From NCBI RefSeq assembly GCF_000389965.1, contig NC_021191.1, forward strand, positions 4,341,501-4,405,500: a DNA stretch of 64,000 bases, read 5' to 3'. Below, piece by piece: positions 56,582 to 64,000 of the stretch (positions are counted from its first letter, which is position 1; each line of letters starts with the position of its first letter). The notes under the pieces were generated by a model. The model searched no databases. It saw only the letters and a list, made by a program, of their open reading frames with translations, and was not told the origin of the DNA. A program made the position numbers and the translations under genes. Source of the stretch: Actinoplanes sp. N902-109. Lineage in GTDB: Bacteria > Actinomycetota > Actinomycetes > Mycobacteriales > Micromonosporaceae.

Positions 56582-57919
56582 ATGATTCGACGATTGTTAC
56601 CGGCCCTGCTCGCGGTCGGCGCGGGTATCGCCGTGCCGGCGACCCCGGCCAACGCCGCGGTGGACGCGGTCCGTACCCCGGCCACCCCGGCGTACACGAT
56701 CAGCCTCACGAGCAACACCACCGGCGGCACCTGGACCGGGCACGAGAGCGTGTCGTTCAGCAACCCGTCGTCGTCCCCGCTGACCGAGGTCTACCTGCGG
56801 TTGTGGGACAACTACCACGGCAGCTGCCCGAGCACGCCGGTCACCGTCAGCAACGTCACCGGCGGCACACCGGCGGCGCTCAGCGTCAACTGCACCGCAC
56901 TCAAGATCACCCTCCCGGCGCCGATCGCGCAGGGTGGTACCGGCAGCGTGGGCTTCGACCTGTCGATCGTCGTGCCCGACGGGATCGACCGCTTCGGCCA
57001 CGACGGCAGCTACTACTTCATCGGGAACGCGCTCCCCGTGCTGGCGGTGCGCGACGCGGCCGGGTGGCACCTCGACCCGTACACCAACAACGGTGAGTCC
57101 TTCTACGCGCTGGCCAGCGACTACACCGTCACGCTGGACCACCCCTCGTCGATCTCGGTGCCGGCGACCGGCACGTCGACCGACAGCGCCGGCACCTCCG
57201 GCCGCACCATCACCAAGGCCGTGGGCAAGCAGGTGCGCGAGTTCGCCTGGGCGGCCGGTCCCTACGCCAAGATCTCCGGTACGACGGCAGCCGGCGTACG
57301 GGTCAATGTGTACCGGGTCAGCTCGATCAGCTCGAGCAACGCCACCTCGATGTTGAACACCGCGACCGCGGCCCTCGACGCCCACGCCTCCCGCTTCGGC
57401 GCCTACCCGTACGGGGAAGCCGACGTGGTCCTGGACAACGGCTACTGGTTCGGCGGGATGGAGTACCCGGGCTTCGTGCTCGACCTGGTCAGCACGACGG
57501 CACTGGCACATGAGCTGGCCCACCAGTGGTTCTACGGCATCGTCGGCGACGACGAGTACACCACGCCGTGGCTGGACGAGGGCTTCACCGACTACGCCAC
57601 CGACCTGTACTTCAACAAGACCGGCAGCGGATGCGGCATCACCTGGCAGTCGTCGGCGGAGAAGCTGACGAACTCGATGGCCTACTGGGACGCGCACTCT
57701 AGCCGCTACAGCACCGTGGTCTACGGCTACGGCAAGTGCACCCTGCACGACCTGCGCCGGCTCATCGGCACGACGGCGATGACCAACCTGCTCAAGTCGT
57801 ACGCCGGGGCGCACTGGTACGGCGTCTCGACGGTGGCCGACTTCAAGGCGGCGGCCCAGGCCGCAGCGGGCACCACCGACCTGACATCGTTCTGGGCGAC
57901 GCACCGCGTGGAGGGCTGA
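56582..57919 (+). CDS. Secreted M1-family zinc metallopeptidase
   Basis: A 445-residue exported aminopeptidase-like enzyme. A signal peptide (1-26, ending NAA) precedes an N-terminal beta domain (about 30-215), and the thermolysin-like catalytic domain carries the exopeptidase-type motif FGGMEYPGF near residue 300, zinc motif HELAHQW near 318 with the third ligand Glu in LDEGFTDYATD about 20 residues on, and a Tyr in VVYGYGK. The C-terminal helical domain is short compared with classical M1 enzymes. It should trim peptides outside the cell. ATG 56582 opens on the signal peptide. Confidence 0.92.
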   Translation: MIRRLLPALLAVGAGIAVPATPANAAVDAVRTPATPAYTISLTSNTTGGTWTGHESVSFSNPSSSPLTEVYLRLWDNYHGSCPSTPVTVSNVTGGTPAALSVNCTALKITLPAPIAQGGTGSVGFDLSIVVPDGIDRFGHDGSYYFIGNALPVLAVRDAAGWHLDPYTNNGESFYALASDYTVTLDHPSSISVPATGTSTDSAGTSGRTITKAVGKQVREFAWAAGPYAKISGTTAAGVRVNVYRVSSISSSNATSMLNTATAALDAHASRFGAYPYGEADVVLDNGYWFGGMEYPGFVLDLVSTTALAHELAHQWFYGIVGDDEYTTPWLDEGFTDYATDLYFNKTGSGCGITWQSSAEKLTNSMAYWDAHSSRYSTVVYGYGKCTLHDLRRLIGTTAMTNLLKSYAGAHWYGVSTVADFKAAAQAAAGTTDLTSFWATHRVEG

Positions 57920-58058
57920 CATCGACGCGGGCCGGCCGGGCCTTCGCGCCCGGCTGAGCTGATCCGGCCTGGCGCGGGTCGCGGCGGGCTTGCGGAGCCG
58001 CGGATCGGCCGGTCCGCCGCACCGGGGAGAGCCGGCGGCGACAGGGCCGGCCTGAGAT

Positions 58059-58084
58059 GCCGACCGGCCTGATGGCCGGTCGGC
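58059..58084. terminator. Palindromic hairpin downstream of the M1 peptidase
   Basis: Perfect 11-bp arms GCCGACCGGCC / GGCCGGTCGGC with a TGAT loop, 140 bases after the stop. No U-tract. The region 57920-58481 otherwise holds no gene, only the 24-bp direct repeat beside this hairpin and the DivIVA upstream region. Confidence 0.6.
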
Positions 58085-58138
58085 CCGTGTCCGGCCGCCT
58101 TGGTACGGGTGGCGGGTCGGCCCGTGTCCGGCCGCCTT
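58078..58138. repeat. 24-bp direct repeat, two copies
   Basis: The sequence beginning ggtcggcccgtgtccggc occurs at 58078-58101 and again at 58115-58138, identical over 24 bases. The first copy overlaps the right arm of the hairpin. A small local duplication; no gene is affected. Confidence 0.85.
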
Positions 58139-58481
58139 TGCCACGCTCGGACGGCGCGCTGCTGGTCGTGCCCTCGCGCGGCGGCCCGCTTCTCGCCCGT
58201 ACCTATGAATCACCATCGACCAAGCGGATCAACACGGGAAGATGAATTGATCTCGTACATAGAAACGCCGCTGCGAATTCCACGGGGGGAGAACTCGCAA
58301 CGGCGTTGGAGAAACGCTATCGCGGTGTGGCCGTCCCGTCCAGCCGGGAAGCGCGGACGCGGAGCGGACAGGTCGTCGTGAGCCGTGCGCGGTCCCGCCC
58401 GCATGGGCGGTTATTTGCGCTCCGAGCTGCGGTTCTGCCATCGGCGCGATAGTCTCACGCCGTTGCGCTCGAGGAGGTGCG

Positions 58482-59168
58482 ATGCCGCTGACGCCCGCCG
58501 ACGTCCACAACGTCGCATTCAAGAAGCCCGCTATCGGTAAGCGGGGTTACGACGAGGAAGAAGTCGACGCGTTCCTGGACGAGGTGGAGCGCGAGCTCGC
58601 CCGGCTGATCGACGAGAACAACGAATTGCGGGCGTCACTCGGGCCCGGCCAGGAGCTCGCCGGTGACAGCGCCGACAGGTTGCAGGCCGAGGTCGCCGCC
58701 ATGCGTGCGCGCATGGAGCGGGCGCTGCGTGAGAAGGCCGCTGCCGAGCAGGCCGCCACTCAGACGCAGGCGGAGTTGGAGCAGGCGCGCAACCAGGCCG
58801 GCGTCGCCGCGTCGCCGCTCGCGCTGCCCTCGTCGCAGCCGCCGCGCGTCCTCATGATGGCTCAGCGCACCGCCGACGAGCACGTCAACGACGCCCGCCG
58901 GGAGGCCGAGGACATCCTGGCCGAGGCTCGCGACCGCGCCGAGCAGACCGTGCAGGAGGCGGTCGACCGGGCCGACGCCGTCGACCGGGAGGCTCGCGAA
59001 CGCCACCAGCAGGCGGTGCAGAGCCTGGGGCAGAAGCGCAGCGACATGTTGCGCGAGATCAACGGGTTGACCGGGCTGGCCGAGGACTACCGCCAGCGCC
59101 TGCGGGAGGCGCTGGCCAACCATCTGCTCGACCTGGAAGCGGTGCCACCGGCCGCCCTCGAACGGTGA
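58482..59168 (+). CDS. DivIVA/Wag31-like coiled-coil protein
   Basis: A 228-residue polar or septal scaffold protein. The N-terminal DivIVA motif MPLTPADVHNVAFKKPAIGK with GYDEEEVDAFLDEVE marks the membrane-binding and first coiled-coil segment; a Pro/Ser linker (about 108-125) separates it from a second coiled coil (about 128-215: DEHVNDARREAEDILAEARD, then heptads rich in Ala, Glu and Arg). Strong GAGGAGG precedes ATG 58482. It is not in the classic cell-division neighbourhood (no ylm or fts genes nearby), so it is likely a second paralogue used at tips or in sporulation. Confidence 0.93.
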   Translation: MPLTPADVHNVAFKKPAIGKRGYDEEEVDAFLDEVERELARLIDENNELRASLGPGQELAGDSADRLQAEVAAMRARMERALREKAAAEQAATQTQAELEQARNQAGVAASPLALPSSQPPRVLMMAQRTADEHVNDARREAEDILAEARDRAEQTVQEAVDRADAVDREARERHQQAVQSLGQKRSDMLREINGLTGLAEDYRQRLREALANHLLDLEAVPPAALER

Positions 59169-59178
59169 GCAGGGCTGA

Positions 59179-59619
59179 TCAGGGGGTCATCTTGATGTCG
59201 TCAACCTTGACGTCAACACCGACGACCTGCAGACCGTAGTTCTCCACGGCCTCGATGACCGCGGTACGCACGAGCGCCGTCACGTCCGAGACCACCTCGC
59301 CGGCCGCGATGACCAGCACCACACTGATCGAGACGCTGGTGCCCTCGACCCGGGCCGAAACCCCGCGGGTGGCATCGCCGACCTCGTCCAGGCCGATCCG
59401 GTCGAGCACCGTGTTGACGAAGCGGGCCACGTCCCCGCCGAGCTCGGCGACTCCCGGCACCGACCGGGCGGCGGCCGCGGCGATCTTCTCGACCACCTCG
59501 CGGCCGACCGAGGTCGAGCCCCGGTACGCGGGTACGGCAACCACCTCGGCGCCGCCCTGCTGGGGGATCGGGGCGGGCGCCACGGCGGGCAGGAACAGCT
59601 CCTCGGTACGGTCGGTCAT
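59179..59619 (-). CDS. Asp23/Gls24-family envelope stress protein
   Basis: A 146-residue member of the Asp23 family, envelope-associated proteins linked to alkaline or cell-wall stress. The core shows EVVEKIAAAAARSVPGVAEL, GVSARVEGTSVSISVVLVIA and the C-terminal VRTAVIEAVENYGLQVVGVD with VDVKVDDI. GGAGGG lies just before ATG 59619; a longer upstream frame runs through the tandem repeats and is not coding. It converges with the DivIVA gene (10-base gap). The usual partner AmaP is not adjacent. Confidence 0.9.
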   Translation of the reverse strand: MTDRTEELFLPAVAPAPIPQQGGAEVVAVPAYRGSTSVGREVVEKIAAAAARSVPGVAELGGDVARFVNTVLDRIGLDEVGDATRGVSARVEGTSVSISVVLVIAAGEVVSDVTALVRTAVIEAVENYGLQVVGVDVKVDDIKMTP

Positions 59620-59805
59620 CGGGCCCTCCGGTCGTCCACTGCGGATGATCATCGGGAGCGTACTGCACGGCGGGCGGCCGCTCAGCTCAGCGCGTTCCGC
59701 CCTGGAGGATGCCGCAGTCATGGGAGGACGGGCCGCCCGGGGACCCGGTCGGGAACGCAGAGAAGGACCGATGGCCGGAACCCGGAGCGCATCGCCCGCC
59801 GAATC

Positions 59806-60021
59806 CTCGCAGCAGTTGACGGTCGCGTCGTCCGCCGGATTCTCGCAGCGGTTGACGGCCGCGGCGCCCGCCGGATTTCCGCAGCGGTTGACGGCCGCGT
59901 CGTCCGCCGGATTTCCGCAGCAGTTGACGGCCGCATCGTCCGCCGGGTTCTCGCAGCAGTTGACGGCCGCATCGTCCGCCGGATTTCCGCAGCAGTTGAC
60001 GGCCGCGGCGCCCGGTCGACG
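59806..60021. repeat. 36-bp tandem array, six units (216 bp)
   Basis: Six adjoining 36-bp units, each beginning with ctcgcagc or tccgcagc followed by a/g and gttgacgg; internal variation affects a few fixed positions (for example gcatcgtcc against gcggcgccc), and the last unit diverges at its end. The unit is a multiple of three, so 12-residue repeats appear in open frames on both strands, but no start with a ribosome site supports a protein. It lies in the 452-bp gap between the Asp23 gene and the nitronate monooxygenase stop; the rest of the gap shows nothing. Confidence 0.95.
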
Positions 60022-60071
60022 CGGGCCGCGCCGAGGTCGACCTGGTGACCGCCCGCGGATCCGGCGGCGGC

Positions 60072-61076
60072 TCACGGCCGCAGCGCATCGATCAGGTCGG
60101 CGACCGGGCCCGGCCGCGCCGCGGTGAACCCGGTGCCCGCCCACAGGTTGAGCGCGTCCGCGTCGCCCCGCTCGGCCGCCGCCGCCCGGATCGGCGCGGT
60201 CAGGTGGTGCACGGCCGGGTAGCCGACCGGGGCGACCGCCGAATACGTCTCGGTGAAGCGGTTGCGCAGCCCGCGCGCCGGTTGGCCGGTGAACGCCCGC
60301 GTCACCACCGTGTCCTGGAACCGTCCGGATGTCAGCGCCTCGCGATGCGCCGGTCGGGTGCCTGCCTCGTCGGCGAGCAGGAACGCCGTTCCGCACTGCA
60401 CGGCCGCGGCGCCGGCACCGAGCAGCCGGGCGACATCTGCGGCGGAGGCGGTGCCGCCGGCCACGACGACGGGCATTTCCGCGACTGCGCGTACGGCCGC
60501 GAGCACCTGATCCGCGGTGCTGTCGCCGTGATGGTCCGCCGGTTGTGTGGTTGACGAGTGGGCGCCGGCCGTACCGGCTTGCGCGATCAACCCGTCCGGG
60601 TGGACGGTCAACGCCTGCCGCGCCTCGTCCGCGGTTGTGACCGTGATGAGGACCTGCGTTCCGGCCGCGTGCAGGGCGTCCACCACCGCTTGCTGCGGCA
60701 CGCCGAACGTGAAACTCACCACGGGTACCCGGTAGGCCGTCGCAAGCTCGACCTTGGCCGCGAAGTGATCGTCGTCGGCCGGCCGAGGCGCGGGGAGCTC
60801 GACGCCGTAGCGCTCCGCCTCCACCTGCAACACGTCGCGGTACCGTTCGACAGCTCGCGGATCACCCTGGTGGTCCATAGGTACAAAGATGTTCAATCCG
60901 TACGGAAACCCGGCCGCCGTCACCGTACGCAATTGGTCCTCGACCGAAGCCGGCGCTTGATAACCGGCCGCGAGGAACGCCGGCGCCCCCGCCCGGGCTG
61001 CCCCGACGACCAGCGCGGGGGTGGACGGCCCGCCCGCCATGGGGGCGACCAGGATGGGTCCGGTCAGCTGCTGCAC
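60072..61076 (-). CDS. Nitronate monooxygenase (NPD family)
   Basis: A 334-residue FMN enzyme oxidising alkyl nitronates such as propionate-3-nitronate. The barrel shows ILVAPMAGGPSTPALV, YGLNIFVPMD, VVSFTFGVP, VLITVTTADEAR, the phosphate-site strand PVVVAGGTASAADVARLLG and GAAAVQCGTAFLLADEAG. The His of AGTAGAHSST fits the catalytic base. GTG 61076 is preferred since it starts on the first strand; an ATG-like extension to 61118 would run into the divergent promoter. It is divergent from the thymidine kinase gene over 43 bases. Confidence 0.92.
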   Translation of the reverse strand: MQQLTGPILVAPMAGGPSTPALVVGAARAGAPAFLAAGYQAPASVEDQLRTVTAAGFPYGLNIFVPMDHQGDPRAVERYRDVLQVEAERYGVELPAPRPADDDHFAAKVELATAYRVPVVSFTFGVPQQAVVDALHAAGTQVLITVTTADEARQALTVHPDGLIAQAGTAGAHSSTTQPADHHGDSTADQVLAAVRAVAEMPVVVAGGTASAADVARLLGAGAAAVQCGTAFLLADEAGTRPAHREALTSGRFQDTVVTRAFTGQPARGLRNRFTETYSAVAPVGYPAVHHLTAPIRAAAAERGDADALNLWAGTGFTAARPGPVADLIDALRP

Positions 61077-61119
61077 GCTGCAACGGTATTCTTCTGCCCG
61101 ACGTTGGGGGGACAACACG

Positions 61120-61794
61120 GTGGCTCAGCTGCACTATCGGCATGCGGCGATGAACAGCGGCAAGAGCACCATGGTGCTTCAGTACCGGCACACGTACGCC
61201 GCGTGCGGGCGGCGGGGGCTGTTGATGACCAGGCTGGACCGGGCCGGCACCGGCATAGTGTCGTCGCGCATCGGGTTGGCCGCGGACGCGCTCGAGATCG
61301 GCGCGGCGACCGACCTCACCGAGCTCGTCCTTGACCGGCCCGCGCCACGTGTTGACCACGTCATCGTCGACGAAGCTCAATTCCTGGCGCCCGAACAGGT
61401 CGATCAACTGGCGACGTTGGTGGATGACCACGACATCGACGTGTTCGCCTTCGGCCTGCTGTCGGACTTCCGTGGCCTGCAGTTCCCGGGGTCGGCACGG
61501 CTCGTGGTGCTGGCGGACATCGTCGAGGCGTTGCAGGTGTACCCGATGTGCTGGTGCGGCCAGCCGGCGCGGATGAACGCCCGGGTGGTCAGCGGCGAGA
61601 TGGTGCGCGACGGCGACACCGTGGTGCTCGGCGACACCGGGGCCGACGTGGGCTACGTCGTGCTGTGCCGGCGCCACCACCGGGCGGGCCGCCCGTACGC
61701 CCCGCAGCCGGACCCCACGACGTGCGGGGGGCCGGATCCGCAGCCCGCGGTTGACCAGGGACGGGATCACCATCTGGCGGCGGTCGCGAGCTGA
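61120..61794 (+). CDS. tdk: Type II thymidine kinase
   Basis: A 224-residue salvage enzyme phosphorylating thymidine with ATP. The P-loop HAAMNSGKSTMVLQ is near residue 10, the Asp-Glu motif VDHVIVDEAQFL near 85, the lasso-region AFGLLSDFRGLQFPGS near 115, and the zinc Cys pairs are in YPMCWCGQPARMNARV and VVLCRRHH (the last ligand being His or Cys). GTG 61120 is supported by GGGGGGA 8 bases upstream. The C-terminal tail past about 190 is longer than usual and ends just before the second 36-bp array. No operon partner. Confidence 0.94.
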   Translation: MAQLHYRHAAMNSGKSTMVLQYRHTYAACGRRGLLMTRLDRAGTGIVSSRIGLAADALEIGAATDLTELVLDRPAPRVDHVIVDEAQFLAPEQVDQLATLVDDHDIDVFAFGLLSDFRGLQFPGSARLVVLADIVEALQVYPMCWCGQPARMNARVVSGEMVRDGDTVVLGDTGADVGYVVLCRRHHRAGRPYAPQPDPTTCGGPDPQPAVDQGRDHHLAAVAS

Positions 61795-61804
61795 GAGTTC
61801 GGCC

Positions 61805-62020
61805 GCGATCGAACCGCCGGCCGCGGTTCGGCCGCCGGCCGTGATCAAACCGCCGGCGGTGGTCCGGCTGCCGGTCGTGATCAAACCGCCGGCGGTGGTC
61901 CGGCTGCCGGTCGTGATCGAGCCGCCGGCGGTGGTCCGGCTGCCGGTCGTGATCGAGCCGCCGGCGGTGGTCCGGCTGCCGGTCGTGATCGAGCCGCCGG
62001 CCGTGGTCCGGCCGCCGGGT
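61805..62020. repeat. Second 36-bp tandem array, six units (216 bp)
   Basis: Six units of 36 bp, each beginning gtgatc (the first gcgatc) followed by aaaccgccgg, gaaccgccgg or gagccgccgg. Units 2 and 3 are identical, and so are 4 and 5. It has the same unit length and copy number as the array at 59806-60021 but a different sequence. It starts 11 bases after the thymidine kinase stop and ends 26 before the stop of a small membrane protein on the other strand. Open 12-residue repeats on both strands are not thought to be proteins. Confidence 0.95.
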
Positions 62021-62045
62021 GCGAGATCCGCGCCCCTCGCCGCTG

Positions 62046-62183
62046 TCAGCCGGAGAACGCCAGGTAGAGCAGGATGCCCATGGCGACCAGGAACAACACG
62101 ATCAAACCTATGACGAGCAGGGTGGATACGCCCCCGGAGGAGTCGTCGTCCGGCAAGGGTGTATCGCTGTTGGCGCGCGCCAC
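62046..62183 (-). CDS. 45-residue single-helix membrane protein
   Basis: A short gene easily missed. From GTG 62183 it encodes an acidic N-terminus (DTPLPDDDSSGG), one membrane helix (STLLVIGLIVLFLVAMGILL) and the end YLAFSG. An excellent AGGAGG ribosome site lies 7 bases upstream, and the polar-then-hydrophobic pattern is not what random DNA gives. It lies 141 bases downstream of the IclR-type gene on the same strand and converges with the thymidine kinase gene across the repeat array. Function unknown; small helices of this kind often modulate larger membrane complexes. Confidence 0.75.
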   Translation of the reverse strand: MARANSDTPLPDDDSSGGVSTLLVIGLIVLFLVAMGILLYLAFSG

Positions 62184-62324
62184 GATGGTCCTCCTGTTTG
62201 ATCAACTGCGGGGAGGCTAGCGACGCGGATCAGCCGGTGACGAGAGCGCGTTCCGCACCGCGGAACGCCGTATTCGCTGGTCACAGCGACGTGATGGGTG
62301 CGATGCGGACCGTAGTGACGAGGG

Positions 62325-63098
62325 TCAGCCCAGCCGGTGGTGAGCCAGCACCCGGCGGATCAGTTGCCCGGTGCGGTCCAGCTGCGGTCGTGGATAGCGG
62401 ACCGCCATGCCGAGCACTGCCACCGTGCCGGCGACCTTGCCGTCCACGTGGATCGGCACCGCCACGCCGGCCATGCCGGGCAGGAATTCGTTCGACTGGA
62501 TCGCGTAGCCGCGGGCCCGGCTCGCCTCGATGTCGGCGGCCAGCACGCCGGGATCCACGATGCTGCGCGGTGTGCGCGCGGTGAGCCGGAGCCGCGGCAC
62601 GATGGCGGCCGCACCCTCCGGCGGCAGTCCGAACAGCACCGCTTTGGCCATGCAGCCGCTGGCGATGGCGACCCGCCGGCCCACCGGTGACGTGGCGGCG
62701 GCCGGGTTGACGGGTTGACGCTTGCCGACAATCAACAGCGACAAACTGGCCCAGTCGACCTCAGCGACGAGGACGGTCTCACCGGTCATCCGGGACAGGT
62801 CGTCGGCGCAGGCGCTGGTCCGGCGCACGATCGCCGACGTCTGCACGACCTGACTGCCCAGCTCGAGCAGGCGGTTGCCGAGCAGGTAGGCACCGTCGTC
62901 GTCCTGGCGCAGAAAGCCGCGTTCGATCAGCGTCAACGCGAGCCGGCGTACGCTCGGACGGGGCAGGCCCACCGCATCGGCCAGCTCGGACAGTTGCAGG
63001 CGAGGGTGGGCGGCACTGAACGCGCTCAGGATGTCGAGCGCGCGGGAGACCGATCGGACCTCACGTGGGCGCTGCGGGTCGTCGTCGGATGCGGTCAT
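62325..63098 (-). CDS. IclR-family transcriptional regulator
   Basis: A 257-residue regulator. The N-terminal winged helix (about 15-80: SVSRALDILSAFSAAHPRLQ, LSELADAVGLPRPSVRRLAL) is followed by the IclR ligand domain (about 90-255: GETVLVAEVDWASLSLLIVG, GCMAKAVLFGLPPEG, GYAIQSNEFLPGMAGVAVPI, AVLGMAVRYPR). Such proteins sense aromatic or sugar acids. ATG 63098 is chosen (GGGGAGG about 10 bases upstream); the longer upstream frame lacks support. No adjacent catabolic genes, so its target is unclear. Confidence 0.92.
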   Translation of the reverse strand: MTASDDDPQRPREVRSVSRALDILSAFSAAHPRLQLSELADAVGLPRPSVRRLALTLIERGFLRQDDDGAYLLGNRLLELGSQVVQTSAIVRRTSACADDLSRMTGETVLVAEVDWASLSLLIVGKRQPVNPAAATSPVGRRVAIASGCMAKAVLFGLPPEGAAAIVPRLRLTARTPRSIVDPGVLAADIEASRARGYAIQSNEFLPGMAGVAVPIHVDGKVAGTVAVLGMAVRYPRPQLDRTGQLIRRVLAHHRLG

Positions 63099-63536
63099 CG
63101 GCCGGGTCACCTCCCCGGTCGGAACGGTACCGGGTGCCCCTCCGCCGGGTACGTCACGGGCCGTGCCGTGCACATTGTCGGGCGCCTTTTTACCGTACGG
63201 AAACCCGAGTGTCGCCTTTGCCCGCCGTTGACCGGGGTGCCCGGCATCTTCGCGCCTCGCTGCGTCGGCAGCCAGATCGACGTCCGGGACCGGCGCGCGA
63301 ACGGTTGACCCCAGCCGCGATGCCGTTCCGCATCCGGCGTCGCGTCAAGTCTTGATGCAGCCGGTGAAGGACAAGGAGTTGGTCGCGCAGGAAGGGCCGA
63401 GCCGCGGTAGCTCTGCCAGGTGTGACCGCCCACGGTGTTGACGGTCACTTCCGTACTGTCAAGCGGTCCCGGTGTCACCGGACCGCCTCGCCGATGCGTC
63501 TGTCCTGGCGAGGGCCACCGCTACGGAAGGACGGCC
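63099..63536. other. 438-bp intergenic region, with a possible gene remnant
   Basis: No complete gene. On the minus strand about 63345-63460 reads TVNTVGGHTWQSYRG and, one frame over, SCATNSLSFTGCIKT and a stop, like the frameshifted end of a small secreted Cys protein. No start or ribosome site is present, so it is at best a relic. The right part (63500-63536) carries the ribosome site GGAAGGA of the next gene. Confidence 0.3.
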
Positions 63537-64000
63537 GTGACCGAGGATCTGAGGGCGCTGATGCGGGCCGAACTGAGCGAGGAACGACCACCGCCGCTGG
63601 GCGACCTGGTGGCGACGGCGATGCGCGACGGGCGTCGCATCACACGCCGCCGCCGGTTCGCCATGGTGGGGGCGTCCGCCGCCGTGCTCGCTGTCGCTGT
63701 CGGCGGCGCCGCGGTGGCGTGGCCGGCCGGTGGCGGCCGGCAGCTGGATTCCCCGGCCGCCGTCGGCAGCGGGTCCTCGGCGCCGCCGTCCGTGTCGGCC
63801 ACCCCGGAGCCGACGCCGAGCGGATCGGCCGTTCCCCGGCGCTTCCCGTCGGACGAGCCCGAGGCTTCGACGGGAACCGGTGCGAGACCGACACCGATGA
63901 CCGTACGGCTACAGGGTCAACATGTCCGCACCAAGCAGCTTCCGGCGACTCCGGAGTCGGTGCTGGAGCTGCTCACCCGGCTGTTGCCGAAGGGCAAGGT
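63537..64000 (+). CDS. Single-pass membrane protein, 3' end outside the window
   Basis: The frame from GTG 63537 (GGAAGGA ribosome site) stays open to the window edge, at least 154 codons. It encodes a cytosolic N-terminus (EDLRALMRAELSEERPPPLG), a basic stretch (RDGRRITRRRRF), a membrane helix (AMVGASAAVLAVAVGGAAVAW), a Ser/Pro/Ala linker, and the start of an external domain (TVRLQGQHVRTKQLPATPES). This plan is common in actinomycete proteins encoded beside ECF sigma factors, but no sigma gene lies upstream. The role is unknown. Confidence 0.75.
   Translation, partial: MTEDLRALMRAELSEERPPPLGDLVATAMRDGRRITRRRRFAMVGASAAVLAVAVGGAAVAWPAGGGRQLDSPAAVGSGSSAPPSVSATPEPTPSGSAVPRRFPSDEPEASTGTGARPTPMTVRLQGQHVRTKQLPATPESVLELLTRLLPKGK

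Noticed and set aside
59255..60127. Possible protein with 12-residue repeats from the first 36-bp array
   Set aside because: The frame starts antisense to the Asp23 gene, no ribosome site precedes any start near the repeats, and both strands are open equally.

Overview
The window is high-GC DNA (roughly 70% or more, with many GTG starts and strong third-position GC bias) from a filamentous actinomycete. The gene content fits Micromonosporaceae, with an Actinoplanes-like organism most likely: a large SARP regulator with NB-ARC and TPR domains, a DivIVA/Wag31-like protein, Asp23, PRC-barrel proteins, Tat-exported phosphatases, many secreted hydrolases with CBM or discoidin modules, and a cytochrome P450. 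The genus is an inference. No rRNA, CRISPR array, insertion sequence or prophage was seen.

Layout. 0-2 kb: a P450 (cut by the left edge) and a PIG-L deacetylase. 1.9-11.3 kb: a tightly packed minus-strand operon that reads like exopolysaccharide or glycolipid synthesis. In transcription order it holds an ECF sigma factor, a secreted glycosidase-like protein, a GT4 glycosyltransferase, a giant flippase/GT39-like fusion, a phosphatase-like protein without catalytic residues, a BioF2/FemAB-type acyltransferase, and a second GT4. 11.7-19.5 kb: a secreted degradative set (GH92 mannosidase with two discoidin domains, radical SAM protein, GH33 sialidase translationally coupled to an alpha-lytic-type protease, divergent NlpC/P60 protein). 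19.6-26.8 kb: SARP regulator, PaaI thioesterase, an odd interrupted tRNA-like gene, CBM2-GH5 cellulase, metallo-beta-lactamase-fold hydrolase, alcohol dehydrogenase. 26.9-27.4 kb: a 16-bp minisatellite.

27.5-35 kb: a Tat-exported acid phosphatase, a small membrane protein, a rhodanese, then a module of two paralogous secreted four-cysteine proteins followed by a three-gene ABC exporter with overlapping reading frames. This module is the best candidate for a poorly described system, possibly a secreted effector with a self-protection transporter. 35-39.5 kb: small alarmone synthetase, LexA-type repressor, PRC-barrel protein, sulfotransferase, prokaryotic phospholipase A2. 39.6-50.8 kb: RecD2, an acyl-CoA oxidase/dehydrogenase with a divergent TetR regulator and a clear shared operator, a second acid phosphatase, a GGDEF-EAL protein, a roadblock-like protein, a membrane-anchored trypsin-like protease, and an SDR/XRE divergent pair.

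51-56 kb shows decay. Two 5'-truncated genes (an ABC-type permease end and a NarL-type response regulator) meet head to head at about 54294, and a sugar dehydrogenase with discoidin tail survives only as frameshifted pieces. 56-64 kb: PRC-like protein, M1 metallopeptidase, DivIVA and Asp23 proteins, nitronate monooxygenase divergent from thymidine kinase, a 45-residue membrane protein, an IclR regulator, and a membrane protein cut by the right edge. Two unrelated 36-bp tandem arrays, each exactly six units (216 bp), flank the nitronate monooxygenase/thymidine kinase pair.
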